From the NCBI GenBank assembly GCA_963932465.1, contig OZ010788.1, positions 668,568,484 through 668,632,483 on the forward strand: a stretch of 64,000 nt of DNA, in the 5' to 3' direction. Of the stretch, positions 10,475 through 23,199 are shown one piece after another. Under the pieces are notes generated by a model that was not told where the DNA came from, ran no database searches, and saw only the letters and a program-made list of their open reading frames with translations. Source of the stretch: Maratus speciosus. Lineage: Eukaryota; Arthropoda; Arachnida; Araneae; Salticidae. Every line of letters begins with the position of its first letter. The first letter of the stretch is position 1. The position numbers and the translations under genes are program-made.

Positions 10475-11659
10475 TATTTATTAAATTCGTAAAGTATCAA
10501 GTTGTGAAATTGTGTACTTATTAAAAAAAGTCAGCTAGAAAATAAAATATACTGATCTTTGTAATTCAGTTTCCATGCGACAGTAATACAATAACACGTG
10601 ATTTAAAACAAAAGTTTAAGCTGTCTAATAAAAATACTTTAACTTACTTCAACGACTAATAACTTTTATTTATGGCTGGTTATAATTTTTATAGGTATAT
10701 ATTTTCTAATAATTTCCTTTTTAGTTGAGTATATTTATTAAAGTCGTCACGTATTCGGAATTTATTAGTTAGGTGTTTTTCTTTTTCATTGTAAAATTGT
10801 ATTCACGATTCTTAGTATTAGAAAAATCAAGAAAATAGAAAGAGGGAAAATAAAACACTAACTTAAGATAAAATAAATCTAGTTTAGAATAGTTTTTGAA
10901 TAAAGTGGTATCAAAGGATCTAAAATGTTAAATGAAACTTTTGATAAAGAAAATCCTTTTAATTATCAAAAGCACAATGAAAAATTCAACGCGAAAACAG
11001 AAAAAATACATTTCAGGATCTAAAATTTCTAATCAAAATTTTAATAGCTAAAATTATTTTAACAATCAACATGACATTCACTGTTAAAAAAAGTCGCAAG
11101 AAAGTAGCTACAGCTAACACTTGAAATACCTCTTCTTTTGAGATGGAGTCAAATAAATTGGAAATGAAATAATTTTCAAAAACTCGTAAAATCATAAAAT
11201 CATACATCATATGATTCACACATTTTGAAAAAAAGAGCAAAAAACGTTCAAAGAAACAGAAAACGTTTTCAAGAAAAAGCTAAAATCATAAAAATAACTA
11301 AGGTTTAAAAAACTAGACAAGTTTCTACTTCTCTATCTTTTTCTAAAATCAATATCATTTCCACCGCTTCAAAAATGTCTCTTATTTCATACGATCAGTA
11401 TCAGAAAGTGCAAACAACAATTGTTGACTCTTTTTGCTACTGCATTTTAAAACCTCGGGAGGTGTGTAATATATTGAACAAAAGTCATTCTCCCCCATTT
11501 ACTCTTACCTACTCTGCATCTTTAATGTACCATCCTCGATATGGCTCTGGCATCCCTCGAGATTACAACTCTGGACAACTCTGGACAACCGAACTTCCAG
11601 ATTCGATTTTCACTGTAGATTTTCGCTGTAGCTTTTCGACTCATATGCAGGGAGTATAC

Positions 11660-12582
11660 AAATTAGTTGGGCAATTTCCTAAGTTAAGAACTTCCGAAAT
11701 ATTAATTGATATTTACGAGTTAAAAATCAGATTTGTAGTAATATTGCCGAAGTCTATTCATAGATTGCGTTAGGTGTCATAACTGACACTATCGCTTAGC
11801 GAACGTAGGAAACATTCAATGGCCACCAGGATCTCAAGATTTGACTGCACATCTACTGTACTGATACATGTATCATGTGCATATTTACAACTATCATGTG
11901 CACATTTACAACTATCATGTGCAGTGTGATGACCATCATTCAAATTTAAATAGATGGTTCGGTTTCCAAAATGGGAATAGAAAATTTCAGTTTTTGTGTT
12001 CTAATGGGAAGAATTTATTTTCTTAAAGCCACCATGGTTATTCTATTTTAGGTTTGTCAAAGAATTTTTATTCTTTAATATTAATTTTAATGCCCATTTA
12101 ATTCTTTAATTTAATATTTATTCTTATCTTTATTATTATTGAATAACTGATATGCCTGTCTTTGTATTTATTTAGGGGAAGGTGGGGCAAAATAAATGTT
12201 GTTTTCAAATGCAATGAAATGAGAAAACAATGTATGATGAGTACGTGATACTGATGCATATGATAGGCTCACTGCTTGTTTTCGTTGTAGGGGGTTTTGT
12301 AAAGGATCAAGTGTACAAGTCGCCAGCCACTTCCTGCATCCATTCCTGAACTAAAGTTAAGAATCTGCACTGCAATTAATTGGATCTACGGAATCATGCT
12401 GACAAATCTGTGGCAAGAAATGATTTACCGATGGGACATTTGCAGAGTCGCGAAAGGAAGTCACATCGAAGATTTGTGACAATGGTAAACTTTAACTATT
12501 TTTCTATCATACAACAATATGTACTTTATTTTTTTCCTGTCAATCCCATTCAAAAAATCATTCTTTTTGCCCAACTAAATTA
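11660..12582. mobile_element. Unclassified inverted-repeat element in array A
   Basis: The left end reads aattagttgggcaa and the right end reads ttgcccaactaaatt, with AT-rich flanks. The stretch replaces the 'attacgtgtaggcag' part of an array A unit, which resumes near 12635. Inside are a 21-bp near-tandem motif (atcatgtgca...acaact, about 11871-11926) and, at 12173, a block similar to the start of the 47.8-kb element (ggggaaggtggggcaaaat). No coding content. Confidence 0.5.
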
Positions 12583-14605
12583 TAGACACCTTGCATTATA
12601 TGTAAACAATTTTACGGAAGAACTTTAAAGGGGATTAATAGGAAGAAAGGCTCTTTGTAATTTCCTATCAAGAGTGTTTCCCAAACAATTTCCATTTTAC
12701 TTGTGTGTATTTATTAAAATGTCCACGTATTACGCTGTAAAATTATGTTCGCTATTAAAAACGGGAAAACAGAAGAATCTGATATTAAAATAAGTTCATC
12801 TAGTTAGGGATATCATTTGAAAAATGTCGTAACAGAAACAAATATGTTTAAAGTCAAGTGAAACGTTTAATAATTAAAATTATTTTGATGTTAAAAGTCA
12901 TATACACTTTGAAAAATTCAGCGAGAGAACAGAAAAAAAAAAATTATATTCGAAGCACGTTTCACATAGCTGCCAATTTTTTTCTTATCACTAAAATGTA
13001 ATCGTAAATTCTACTTTATTTAATCATTAATAGTAAAATAAAAAATTGTAAAAGTTGACATCTAAAATTTCAAGATCCAAACTTTCTAAAGAAAACGTTA
13101 ATTGCTAGAAATATTTTAATCAAAATCACATGCATTAAAAAACTCAAGAAAGCAACAATGGTTTTTCTTTTTGCGAAGCTGTCGAATAAGTTCGGAATGA
13201 AATAATTTATTAAAACTAGGTAAGAATATAATAAAATCATGTGCATATTGTTCTTAAACTCTAAAAAAAGAGAGCAGCAAAAATACAAACAAAAAAAGTT
13301 TTCAAGGAACAACAAAAAAAAAACATAACTAAGGTTTAAAAAGCTAGACGTTTTAAAAAACTATCTTTTTCTAAAATCAATATACTTTCCACCACTGCAA
13401 AAATGTCTTCTCTTCCATATGGACACAACCAGAAAGCGCAAACAACAATTCTTGACTGTTTTTGCTACTGCATTTTAAAACCTCGAGGGATATCCACATA
13501 TTTGATAAAAGTCATTCTACCCCATTTACTTTTACCTCCCAGCATCTTGATAAAGTACAATTCTCGATATGTCCACGAAATCCCTTGAGACTGTAATTTT
13601 GAAAAACCGAACTACCAGATTCGATATTCAACGAAACTTTTCACTTCCCATATTACGTGTAGGCAGTTTTATAGAATAGGAAGAACTTTTATTTATGGCA
13701 GGTTTTAATTTCTTATAAAGAGTGATTCTCAATTAATTTTCCTTTTAGTTGAGTGTATTTATTAAATTCGTCCCGCCATTCCGTTGTAAAATTGTGTTGA
13801 CGCATTTTATTAAAAAAAGCAAATAGAAGTAATTGATTTTTAAATTTAATTACATCTCGTTACTAAATTAGATCATTTGAATAATATGATTCTAGGAAGA
13901 AAGATTTAGAATGTGAAGTGAAACTTTTGATAACTGAAATCAAAAGTCATAAGCACTATAAAAAATCCAACAACAACAAAAAGAAAACCAGAAAAAATTA
14001 TATTCCAGACATTATATTTCAAGGTCTGAAATATCTAATAAATATTTTAATAGCTAAATCAACATGCACTAGTGAGAAACTCCACAAAAAAATAGAAAGA
14101 AATAATGTTTGACATACATTTCTTTTTGCGAAATTGTCGAATAAGTTTGAACTAAAATTATTTAGAAAAACTCGAAAAAATATAATAGAATCATACATCA
14201 TATTTATAAATTATAAAAAAAGAGCAACTGACGTTCAAACAAAAAAAGAAATTTTAAGAAACAACAAAAAGCATTAAAATAACCAAGGTTTAAAAACTGG
14301 ACGAGTGTTTAATTCTCTATCTAAAAACAGGAAACATACAAATAAAAAAAGAAATTAAGGAACAGCAGAAAACAATAAAATAACTAAGGTTTCAGAAACT
14401 GAAGCAGTTTATAACTCCATATATTTTTCTAAAATCAATATCATTTCGACCGCTTCAAAAATGACTTTCTTTCATATGGACACAACCAGAAAGCGGAAAC
14501 AACAATTCTTGACTCTTTTTGCTACTGCATTTTAAAATCTCGAGGGGCGTCCATATATTTGATAAAAACAATTCTCCACCATTTACTTTTACCTTCTCTG
14601 CATCT

Positions 14606-15081
14606 TCCGGCAGTAACGGAATTAAATACGATTTCAGAGAAATATTTAAATGGCCTAATAAAAATCTTGTTCATTGTATTTTATGAAATAATCAAAATTA
14701 CTTTCTGTAATTAACACATTAACCAAAGATTGAATTTTGAAATACATTTACTTGGCGGTAACGGTGGATTAAAATGCAACCTAAGCGAAAAGTTTAAAAA
14801 GTCTAAAAAGATTTTTGATCACTGAAATTTAATAATCAAAATTAATTTCACTACTAAACATATTCAATGAAAAATAGAGTTTGAACTAGATTTGAGGCAT
14901 TCTCACATAATTTTGACTTTTAAGTCACTGATTAACAATTTTTTTTTTTTTTGTACATATTCTTGAGATTTTTTTTCTTATACTGGAAAACATCCCATTT
15001 CATGACTGTTTAAGAAAATTAACGAGATAAATAAGTTTTAGACGTAGTTGGGGGTCAAAATAGACCACGAAATCTCTATGC
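14606..15081. other. No gene; AT-rich sequence after array A
   Basis: Array A similarity stops near 14605. An arm at 14894-14925 (ggcattctcacataatttt) is repeated inverted at 16615-16646, so 14.9-16.65 kb could be an older element into which the hAT-like element at 15082 inserted. Nothing else is recognisable. Confidence 0.35.
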
Positions 15082-15721
15082 CAGGGATGGCCAACCCGTG
15101 GCACGGCAAAGTCTTAACAGTGGCACGCGAAGACTTATTGAAAAATTAAAACATTTGAAAAAATAATAAAAATAATAGGCAGAAATCCAGATAGAAATAT
15201 TCCTTGTTAACTGTCCAAAGTTAATTTTCGCAATAAATTTAAAAGAAAAGTCTCTACATTAATCTAATAAGCGCATGAAATCACCAATCAAAAAACATTA
15301 ACAGCGCTGCAGTGAATTCAATCTAAAAATATATAGGCAATCTATTCCACAAATCCTCCGTTTTGTCTGAATTTCACTGTATTGACTGTTTGTTTAATAA
15401 TTATTTAGAATTAAATGTTTCAAGCTATTCCTTTTTATTATATACCTACAATAATCTGGCAGAACCTTTAAAAATGTTTATTAACAATAAAACGTAACTT
15501 TATACTTTTATTTTATTTATTATATTATTTTTTTAATCTCCACCACTGAGACTTACAAGAAGAAAAAATGTGCTATTTGCGTAAAATCACATAATCAGCC
15601 TATAAAATAACATGTTTTCGCCTTTTTATATTTTTTAGTATGTTGAAAAAATTGGAAGTGGCACGCATAATTTTTTTTCTTCAGATAGTGGCACTCTTCC
15701 CAAAAAGGTTGGCCACCCCTG
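15082..15721. mobile_element. hAT-like non-autonomous element
   Basis: It begins CAGGGATGGCCAACCCGTGG and ends AGGTTGGCCACCCCTG, a classic hAT-type inverted terminus. Adjacent octamers CTCTATGC and TCCTATAC match at five of eight positions, consistent with an aged 8-bp duplication. A second subterminal pair, 'gtggcacg...', lies at both ends. It has no transposase. Confidence 0.85.
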
Positions 15722-17063
15722 TCCTATACTGTCCCGTGTCCCTGATGCTGATTTTTAAGTTTGAAACTGTCTGCATAAAATTGTTTCAATAAAAGTAATT
15801 CGATGTCATTTTTTTTCCTAAACTGGGACTATTGTTTTATATAAATATGTAGCAAAAAAATTAACCGGCACACATTTTTACGGTTGTTATTATTTTTTTA
15901 GCTCTGTCCCTGGATTTTAGATTCCTTACCGTCCCTCGTGCGAAAATTACACAGAAAACACTTCAAATGCAACCATGAATTTTTTTCAACTTTTTTCTTA
16001 TGCAAGAGAAATGTGTGCTAGAGAAAGATTGGCTAAAATTCTTTGATAGGAAGTTTACTGCAGAATTTAAATCAGCATTTAAATATCAATTTCAAGCATC
16101 GAGGCTTTATGAGTAGTCTTACCGTCCCCAAGGTTTATTCCAGCACTTTTCGAGGCAAATAATTTTTTTTTATTTAATCCAATGTAAATAACTGTTTCTA
16201 AAAATAAATGAACATAGCGGCTATCACTGAGTCTTAACATGATTTGCCTAAAAATAAGTGGTAATTTTCCTTACCGTACCTTTTTTCCCCCCTTATCGTC
16301 CCTTCTTTAAAACCCCTTTAAGACAAAGTTATACCAAAATTTTGTACTAAAAATACTGCATTGTTATTATTTCTTATTTGAATGTTCTGTGGGTTCTATG
16401 CAAATTCATTATAAGTAAAAATTTAGAAGAAAATAAAAAGTTAGAGAGATAAAAGGGCAAGGAAAATTAAACTCGCAAGTTTAACTTAAATCTCAGTTAA
16501 ATAAAAAAAAATCTTCGCTGCTGACCATTTTTCCTGTATTTTGAATCATTAAGGCATTCGTCTATAAGTTTAAAATATCACTTTGCAAAGTTTAATTTCA
16601 CCAGATTTTTATTCCTGAAAGTTAAAAATTTTGTGAGAATGCCTTATTTACTATTGTGACATTATTTGAATTAATTGGAACTCTGAACAAAGATCAAAAT
16701 TGATTGATGAGAATTTTGATTATTAAAGTTGTTTTATTAATCAAAATCACGTATGATATTTAAAACAATCCAGCAAGAAAGTCGAAATTGGAAAATAGCA
16801 GAAAAATAAATAAATTCTGATGAATAAATATTTAGCGTTCATTGATTTTTAAACTTTAAAAGGTTTAATTTTAATTTCGAAATTTTAAACAACTAAATAA
16901 CATTAGAGAAAATGGCACTTATACTTTAATAAAGGGTTCTGGGAAATGGATGTGGTAAAAATGTATCTAACAATCAATATAACAGTTTGCAACCCTTCTA
17001 GATTTTAAGAAGGAAGAAACATGTTTTTTTGAGTGTGTATGTTTTTGTCACAAGCATAGAAAT
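15722..17063. other. No gene; unassigned AT-rich sequence
   Basis: The motif 'ttaccgtcc(c)' recurs (near 15926, 16119, 16270) among homopolymer runs, and the right inverted arm paired with 14.9 kb lies at 16615-16646. I see no coding frame or RNA gene. Confidence 0.4.
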
Positions 17064-17231
17064 CAGGGCTCGCAGCGTTCCTAAAATTTTCGCACTTTTC
17101 TACCAGTATTTTAAATCAAAGATCTTCATGGCAAATTCCTTTAACATCCCTAATAGAATTCTGCAATAAATATTATCGTTTTAAAATTGTGGTACGAAAG
17201 TGCGAAAATTTTAGGAACGCTGCGAGCCCTG
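17064..17231. mobile_element. 168-bp MITE with 40-bp inverted ends and 6-bp duplication
   Basis: It begins CAGGGCTCGCAGCGTTCCTA and ends with the exact complement; the arms continue for about 40 bp through aaaattttcgcact. AGAAAT is present directly on both sides (17058-17063 and 17232-17237). The CAGGG end resembles hAT, but the duplication reads as six bases rather than eight. Confidence 0.88.
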
Positions 17232-17264
17232 AGAAATAAATTTTAAACATAAAGAGAAGGTTAA

Positions 17265-17491
17265 CCCATTAACCGCCAAAACTATTACGATAAAATATTG
17301 AAATTTCTTTTTTGAAAATAGTTTCCCACCACAAATTCAGTAGGGTGAATTTCGCTTTACTAAAATAGCAAAATTTCTGCCAATAAATAAGACTTTTTTT
17401 AAGTTCTAAAACAGTGGTGCCAATGTAATCTGTTCATTGCATGAGCAATTATTTTGACTGTTGCGTGAACGCAACGTCAGCGGTTAATGGG
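17265..17491. mobile_element. TTAA-flanked MITE, family 'CCCATTAACCGC'
   Basis: The element is 227 bp between TTAA tetramers (17261-17264 and 17492-17495). Ends CCCATTAACCGC and GCGGTTAATGGG are exact inverted copies. It is piggyBac-like by target site. Confidence 0.88.
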
Positions 17492-17581
17492 TTAACAGAC
17501 TAAGGGAAGGGCCTGAAATAAGTTTTAAAAAGGATGAAGTCCTCGGTCAAAAAATTGTTTTTGAATCGAAAACTGTACGTA

Positions 17582-19454
17582 CGGTCGGGGAAAAAAAGTA
17601 AGCACCCGCTGCTAACTCTGTAACAAATTATCGTAGAAGAAAGGCACAAAAAGATTAGGAATAAAGTCTACTTATAAAATTTGCTTAATACATAATAAAA
17701 ATTTGCATCTACATATCCAAACGAACCCGAACCTTTTTTTTTTCAATAGCATTACACAAGTTTGACACCATAGCTAAATTCTACACTCTACAGTAAACCT
17801 AAATCCAAATTTTCATGAAATTCGTACGATTAGTTTCCTTGAAATTAAATATTTTAAAATGAGCACATTTTAAGGACTGTATCCAAATTGAAATTTGGGA
17901 CTCGATTGTTGAAATGTTAGAATGACTATGTCGCTTCCATCAATGTATTATTTCTTGCTAATAGGAGCATTTCATTCTCTTAATATGTTTCGACTATTGC
18001 CAGCCCAAATATTTCAATAAAATGAAATAAAATATATTTTCTTAAAATATGCTTTTCTGCATATCATAGTCGTCCCCTTAAACCATCATTTTGAAGTTTT
18101 TTAATGATAATTCGAAAACGACTTGAAAGAAAAATTTTAAATTGAGGATTCGCATAAAACAGGGCATAATAAATATAAATACAGCCGAACTTCTATTTAA
18201 CGAACCTCTATTTTGCGAATTTCTCTATTTTGCGAACTTTTCCTCGGAACCAACAACATTTTGCTAATTTTTTCGTAAAATAACCTCGAAATAGCGAAGT
18301 GCATTCTCTATTTAACGAGCTTTTTCTTCTGAAGTATTTTTTTCTTCCTATTTCTCAAAATATTTCCGGACCCTTCAAACTTATTCTTTCTTTTACACAT
18401 TTTATAATGCTCAATAACCTTGAATTAGTTTTACCAGGTGCCTAACGCTACGACAGCAGTAAATTCCCTGTCATTCTTTGCATTTCATCCAGGAAATGCA
18501 AACTTTCAATATCCCCCTTTCACGCTCAAAAGGGCAGTTCTGAAGTAAATAAGTTTCAGTAATTAAATTTAAGGACGCATGTAATAATACAGTGCTTAAA
18601 ATTACTTGTTATAATAAATACGATAATGTCATTAAAATTCAATAATTTTAATGTAAATATTTTCTTAAAATTGAAAATGCAGTGTATTTCCCGACAATAT
18701 TTTTTAAAATTCTTGTTGTCTTTACAGATTTCTTTTTGATGGGTAAAATGAATAATAATAAAAAAAATAAATATGATTTACAAAAAAAAAAAAAGTGTGA
18801 TTAGTTAAGTTTATGTATTAAAAATCTGTTTTGTGTAGCTCAAAATATTATTCATTCATTAGGTTCATCTCTATTTAAGGAATTTTCCAGATAACGAACT
18901 TTTTTCGGGATTTAGCGACTTCGTTAAATAGAGGTCCGACTGTATATCAAAACATTGCAGGTTGCAATTGATATATTTTTTTTCGAATATTAATTTCATA
19001 ATTCATATTATAAATTTTTTTATATTACAATTTTAATGTATTTATGTTTGGGTTTTTTAGTATTAGAACCACACACAAAATTATCATATTAGAATTTCAT
19101 TTTCAGGAGATATTTATAAAACTATGAAAATGTAATTTAACATTAGGAGCCTTAAATTTTGAATGTCTGTAATTGAAAAACTTATCATTCAAATGACTAG
19201 AAATGTCGTTTCTAGGCATAGTTTGAACCGAAGATTTAAAATACATTTTCAAAAATGGGTGTTGAAATTGAAAAAACAATAAAAGTTTGGTCAGGTTTTG
19301 ATATGTAGATGGCCCCCTAAGCAAATTTTATGTACATCATTTAAAAGTAGACTATTTCCAATCGACTGGTACTTCTAAGTTCTTATCTTTGTTATCTTTC
19401 TTCTTTTATAATTAGTTCCAGTTAGTAGGGAGTGCTTACTTTTTTTCCCTCGAC
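17582..19454. mobile_element. Tc/mariner-like non-autonomous element M, copy 1
   Basis: TA flanks both ends (17580-17581 and 19455-19456). The left end is CGGTCGGGGAAAAAAAGTAA and the right end is the inverse, agtgcttactttttttccctcgac. Internal sequence matches copy 3 (33852-34951) in reverse, including 'gtttctaggcatagtttgaacc', and matches copy 2 at 29221. A P1 MITE (18182-18942) is nested inside. No transposase frame is visible. Confidence 0.82.
18182..18942. mobile_element. Tigger/pogo-like MITE, family P1, copy 1 (nested)
   Basis: It begins CAGCCGAACTTCTATTTAAC after TA and ends ...TTAAATAGAGGTCCGACTG before TA. Subterminal 'cgaacctctattttgcgaa' repeats the theme. A longer copy is at 22015-23150. 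It interrupts element M. Confidence 0.86.
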
Positions 19455-19898
19455 TACTTTCATAGGGAGGAGAACTCCGGATATTTATTTATATAATCTT
19501 TTTTACAAAAAAAAAAGAAAGAACAAGTCAGAAATTGTACTTCAAACGTGAGAAATTACGTACGTTCGTACTATAACTAGTTATTATAAATATTGAGATC
19601 TTTGTGCAATAGCTGTTGCACTCTTATGTGAAAATGCAGGAATACAAAATTTATTACGATTCCATATAGATTAAATTCCGTAATACGGGAATAATACGAC
19701 TCCATCCGAAAGGGACGTCATCACCATAGCAACCTAGAATCATGACCTATCATAGAATATCATTGACTCCATTACGTAGGATAGGACATAATAGAATGAA
19801 GAAATTTTATATTAATATCGTTTTCGGTTTTGATTCTATTTTCATAAAATTTGAAAGGACTAGGCAAAATTATGTAACGATTCTATATATTAAATTTC

Positions 19899-20172
19899 GG
19901 TACTTGTTAGTTATCCTGTCGACCAAATTACTGTCGCCAAATTGTAAGATTCAATGCCAATAATGGTTGATCGTAAATGTCACATTCTCTTGACAACACG
20001 TGTTTACGTCATGTATTTCGAAGTTTTATATGTAATTTTATTAATGCTATACTTATTTATTTGTTTTTTCGTTATTTAAAATAAACATTATGTTAATTTG
20101 TATAATATGGTGAGTGATTTGGTGATCTATATAATTTGGCGAAATCGGTCGACTACATAACTAACAAGTTCC
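19899..20172. mobile_element. MITE family S, copy 1, perfect 8-bp duplication
   Basis: The element is 274 bp and flanked by TAAATTTC (19891-19898 and 20173-20180). The left end GGTACTTGTTAGTTATCC mirrors the right end, and inner 'tcgaccaaatt'/'gtcgccaaatt' blocks extend the inverted repeat. Copy 2 (44950-45235) has the same ends and its own different perfect 8-bp duplication. Eight bases suggests hAT or P superfamily, but the ends are not CAGGG. Confidence 0.9.
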
Positions 20173-20180
20173 TAAATTTC

Positions 20181-20611
20181 AAACCATTCGGTTGGGCTAT
20201 TTTTCCGCTGTTATATGCGGAAAGACGGACATACATACAGATGGGTGGACCAGACGAAGACTATAGGTGCTACGTAGACATATATTTAAGAACGCACCTA
20301 AAAATGAGGTTGCTAGTATAAATTTGGAGTCCCCTCAATTTCCGCGACCGGGGAGACCGCCCCTTTCGCTCAGGTCTGCTATGAGCTGCTACTGATTCCT
20401 TTATTTTCGCAAGCGACCGCTGTGTTAATTTGACAGAAGCCCAATAAACGTGCTTGAAATCAGAAAAAAATATATATATTTCATAAATTTTATTTTGCTG
20501 TGTAGTTAGTTAATTTCCTTTATATATTTTAATTATTATTATTGGCAATTATGCCATCAACAAGACAAAAAATTCTCCTAAAGTTACCTATCATAACGAC
20601 TCTTTTAAATA
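20181..20611. other. No gene; short GC-richer patch
   Basis: The patch at 20340-20430 (accggggagaccgcccc) is less AT-rich than its surroundings and can form a short hairpin. I see no coding frame I would defend. Confidence 0.4.
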
Positions 20612-21269
20612 CAGTAGAACCTCGATTATCAGAAGTAATTGGTACGACCTTCGTTCGAAAAATCGAAATTTTCGGATAAACGAGAATGCTTCCATTTTAA
20701 GATTAAGGACAAATTTATGCGGTATTTCTTATTATGGTAACAAGTGCTTAATAAAAATAAAGCAATAGCGAAATAGAATCAAGAAAGAATTACCTAAATT
20801 CTAATTTTGAAATTAAGTACTTTTTACATATTTCACATGGGTTTGAAACAAGGTTTTTTTTTTCTTCAGTTTCGATTGCCTTTGCTTTGCAGCTCTATTA
20901 CGAAGTTTTTTTTTATACTATTAGATCAAAAGTATCACAGTCTTTCTGCTGCTCCAGCCATGCCAAATCTTTTTCAAAACATTCAAAAGCTTCAGAATTG
21001 CTAATTTGTTCGTTTTCTTCGCCTGCTAGACCACATTCACGAATTTCTCCCTCCTCTTAATGTGTTCTAGTTCACTCCGCAGCTTACGAGAGCTCAAGTA
21101 AAAATTCAAAGGAATTCTAAGAAAGGGGATGCAAAATATTTATCTGTACTCGTGGTTCGAAAAGAACCGCTTGCACACAAGAAATGTGGTAGCAAAAAAT
21201 CTTTAAAAATGGATTCCGGTTAACCGAGAGTTTCGGTTAAAAGAGTTTCTTATAAAAGAGGTTATACTG
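20612..21269. mobile_element. Tigger/pogo-like MITE, family P2, copy 2
   Basis: It begins CAGTAGAACCTCGATTATCA after TA (20610-20611) and ends ...AAGAGGTTATACTG before TA. It is similar to 9841-10474 along its length, including the 'cagtctttctgctgctc' block and the right subterminal 'ggttaaaagagtttc'. Confidence 0.88.
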
Positions 21270-22014
21270 TATTATTCACACCGAAAGATGTTTGCTTCAA
21301 AGATAAATAAGGAAATTGTGAAAGATAAAGTCGAGGCAAGGATTGAGATTAATCTAATTCTCTACTAAATAATAATTATTAGGTTATATCTACGCGTTAC
21401 TAAGTATGTTCGAAATATATTTTTATAACTTCTTTCAAAAATAAATAAATAAGATTTAGCCTAGAGTTTTTTTCTCGTCTTCTTTCCTTTTTCTTTTCTT
21501 TTCCTTTTTTTTCTTTTTGTAGTATTCGAGAATACTTACATCACCATAAAATTCGAAATACAGCGATAAGAAAATTAATAATTAATTTAACGGAATAAAT
21601 AGTCTATTAACCTGAATTCCACATCTTCCTTAAATAACACTCAATAAAGTCAAATAAATCTCAATAATAAACAGTAAGTGTATATGCAATTATAGTATGG
21701 ATTATTTTAATGTATTTACTGTTATATAAATGCATAAAATATTTCATCATGCTTTTACATATCATTTTAGCGTATTTAACATTCGGAATTCAAAATCTTT
21801 TTTATAGAAAAATATATCTCGTTCATACATGTAAAAGAATGAGGAGGATTATTGACACTGACGCTTTTTAAAGCGCTATTTCTTAAGCAATTCGGAAAAA
21901 AAATTAATAGTTTATTTGAAAATAAAGTTACTGAAATGATATATATATATATTTCAGTTTAAATTACTTTATTAGTTTTTCTGTAGCAAGGTAAATTATA
22001 AAATTAGGATTATA
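21270..22014. other. No gene; contains a polypyrimidine tract
   Basis: The only notable feature is a C/T-only stretch, mostly T, at about 21469-21517. The rest is AT-rich with no recognisable element. Confidence 0.5.
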
Positions 22015-23150
22015 CAGTCGGACGTCTATTTAACGAACCTCTATTTTGCGAATTTCTCTATTTAGGAACTTTTCTTTGGAACCAAGAACATTTTGAGAAT
22101 TTCTTCGTAAAATAACCTCCAAATAGCGAAGTGCATTCTCTATTTAACGACCTTTTTCTTGTGATCAAAATTTTTTTTCTCCCCATTTCTCAAAATATTT
22201 CTGGACATTTCAAACTTATTCTTTGTTTAAACACATTTTATGATGTTCAATAATCTTGAACTGGTTTTACCAGGCGCCTTCTTTGTCAGCAGTGATAATT
22301 TGGTAAGTATGGAGGACGAACACGATAATCCCTTACTTAGAGTAACTTAAAACGATGTGGATACAGTGAGAAAAAAAGAAATTAACCATGATGTGCTGAT
22401 TGGTGAGTTTATTTCACTTAATTCTAAAATTGAGACATCGGAAACACTATCCGAATTGGATATTTTCGACAGTGTGAAAAATAAAAACAATACAGCAATG
22501 AATTGCGATGAAGATGAATATGATGATGATAGAAATGATCATTATGCAGGAATTAACAAAACTTCGTATGATGAAATGCTAAAATCATTTGAAACAACCG
22601 CCGCTGATTACAGTTAGAAGAAAATACGCATGAAGGGGGTTTTGGTGCATTGCGAAGATGCCAGACCTATTATGAGAGAAAGCACTTTTTTAAATAAAAA
22701 ACTCAGGCAAAATTAACAGAGTTTTTCAGAAATTACAGCTAAGGACGCATATGTTAATGTATGGTTAAAATTATTTGTTATAATAATAATAAATGCGATA
22801 ATGTCCTTAAAATTCGTTAATTTTAATGTAAAACTGATTATTTTAAACAGAAAATACAGTGTATTCCCGGACAATGTTTTGTTTTCGTTGCAGATTTCAA
22901 AGATGAAATGAATTGAAAAAATGAATTGATGATGGATATTGGTGGGTAAAATAAATAAAACAAATCGATATAATTAATTTAAAAAAATGTGATTAATTAC
23001 TTTTAGTAAAAATATTTAGTGTTTATGAATTTAAAACATGTTTTATGTAGTTTAAAGTATTTTAAAAAGGTGAATCTCTATTTAACGAATTTTCCATATA
23101 ACCTAGTTTTTTCCGGGATTTAACGACTTCGTTAAATAGAGGTACGACTG
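22015..23150. mobile_element. Tigger/pogo-like element, family P1, copy 2
   Basis: It begins CAGTCGGACGTCTATTTAAC after TA (22013-22014) and ends ...TTAAATAGAGGTACGACTG before TA (23151-23152). The element is 1136 bp and keeps a transposase C-terminal remnant at 22270-22617, absent from the shorter copy 1. This copy therefore links the MITE family to an autonomous Tigger-like parent. Confidence 0.88.
22270..22617 (+). pseudogene. Tigger-like transposase C-terminal remnant
   Basis: A broken frame with an in-frame stop (near 22350) leads into an 86-codon stretch ending at 22617. The residues are acidic and polar (MNCDEDEYDDDRNDHYAG near its middle), with 'LSELDIFDSV' before. An acidic C-terminal tail after the DDE domain is usual in Tigger/pogo transposases, and the location inside P1 ends supports the link. 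No catalytic motif remains, so the assignment rests mainly on context. Confidence 0.5.
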
Positions 23151-23199
23151 TAAATCTTTTTAGAAACATAGACAAAATTTCTAAAGATCTTCAGAAGTA

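Larger units (their letters stand above)
6178..14605. repeat. Array A: tandem non-coding units of about 1.1 kb
   Basis: The block 'aaagcgcaaacaacaattc' (with small changes) recurs at about 6186, 8338, 9500, 11402, 13432 and 14490, and the block 'accgaactaccagattcg' follows at about 6695, 8512, 9670, 11588 and 13605. Both recur in the same order and orientation, followed by shared 'cttttatttat' and 'gagtgtatttattaaatt' blocks. The cleanest unit is about 1055 bp (13425 to 14480); the others are lengthened by insertions. An extra partial unit runs from about 10660. The last copy breaks off near 14605. There is no long reading frame, so this is a satellite-like array, heavily invaded. Confidence 0.88.

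Noticed and set aside
11375..11773. 132-codon frame in array A
   Set aside because: It crosses from an array A unit into an inserted element, and other units do not keep it open.
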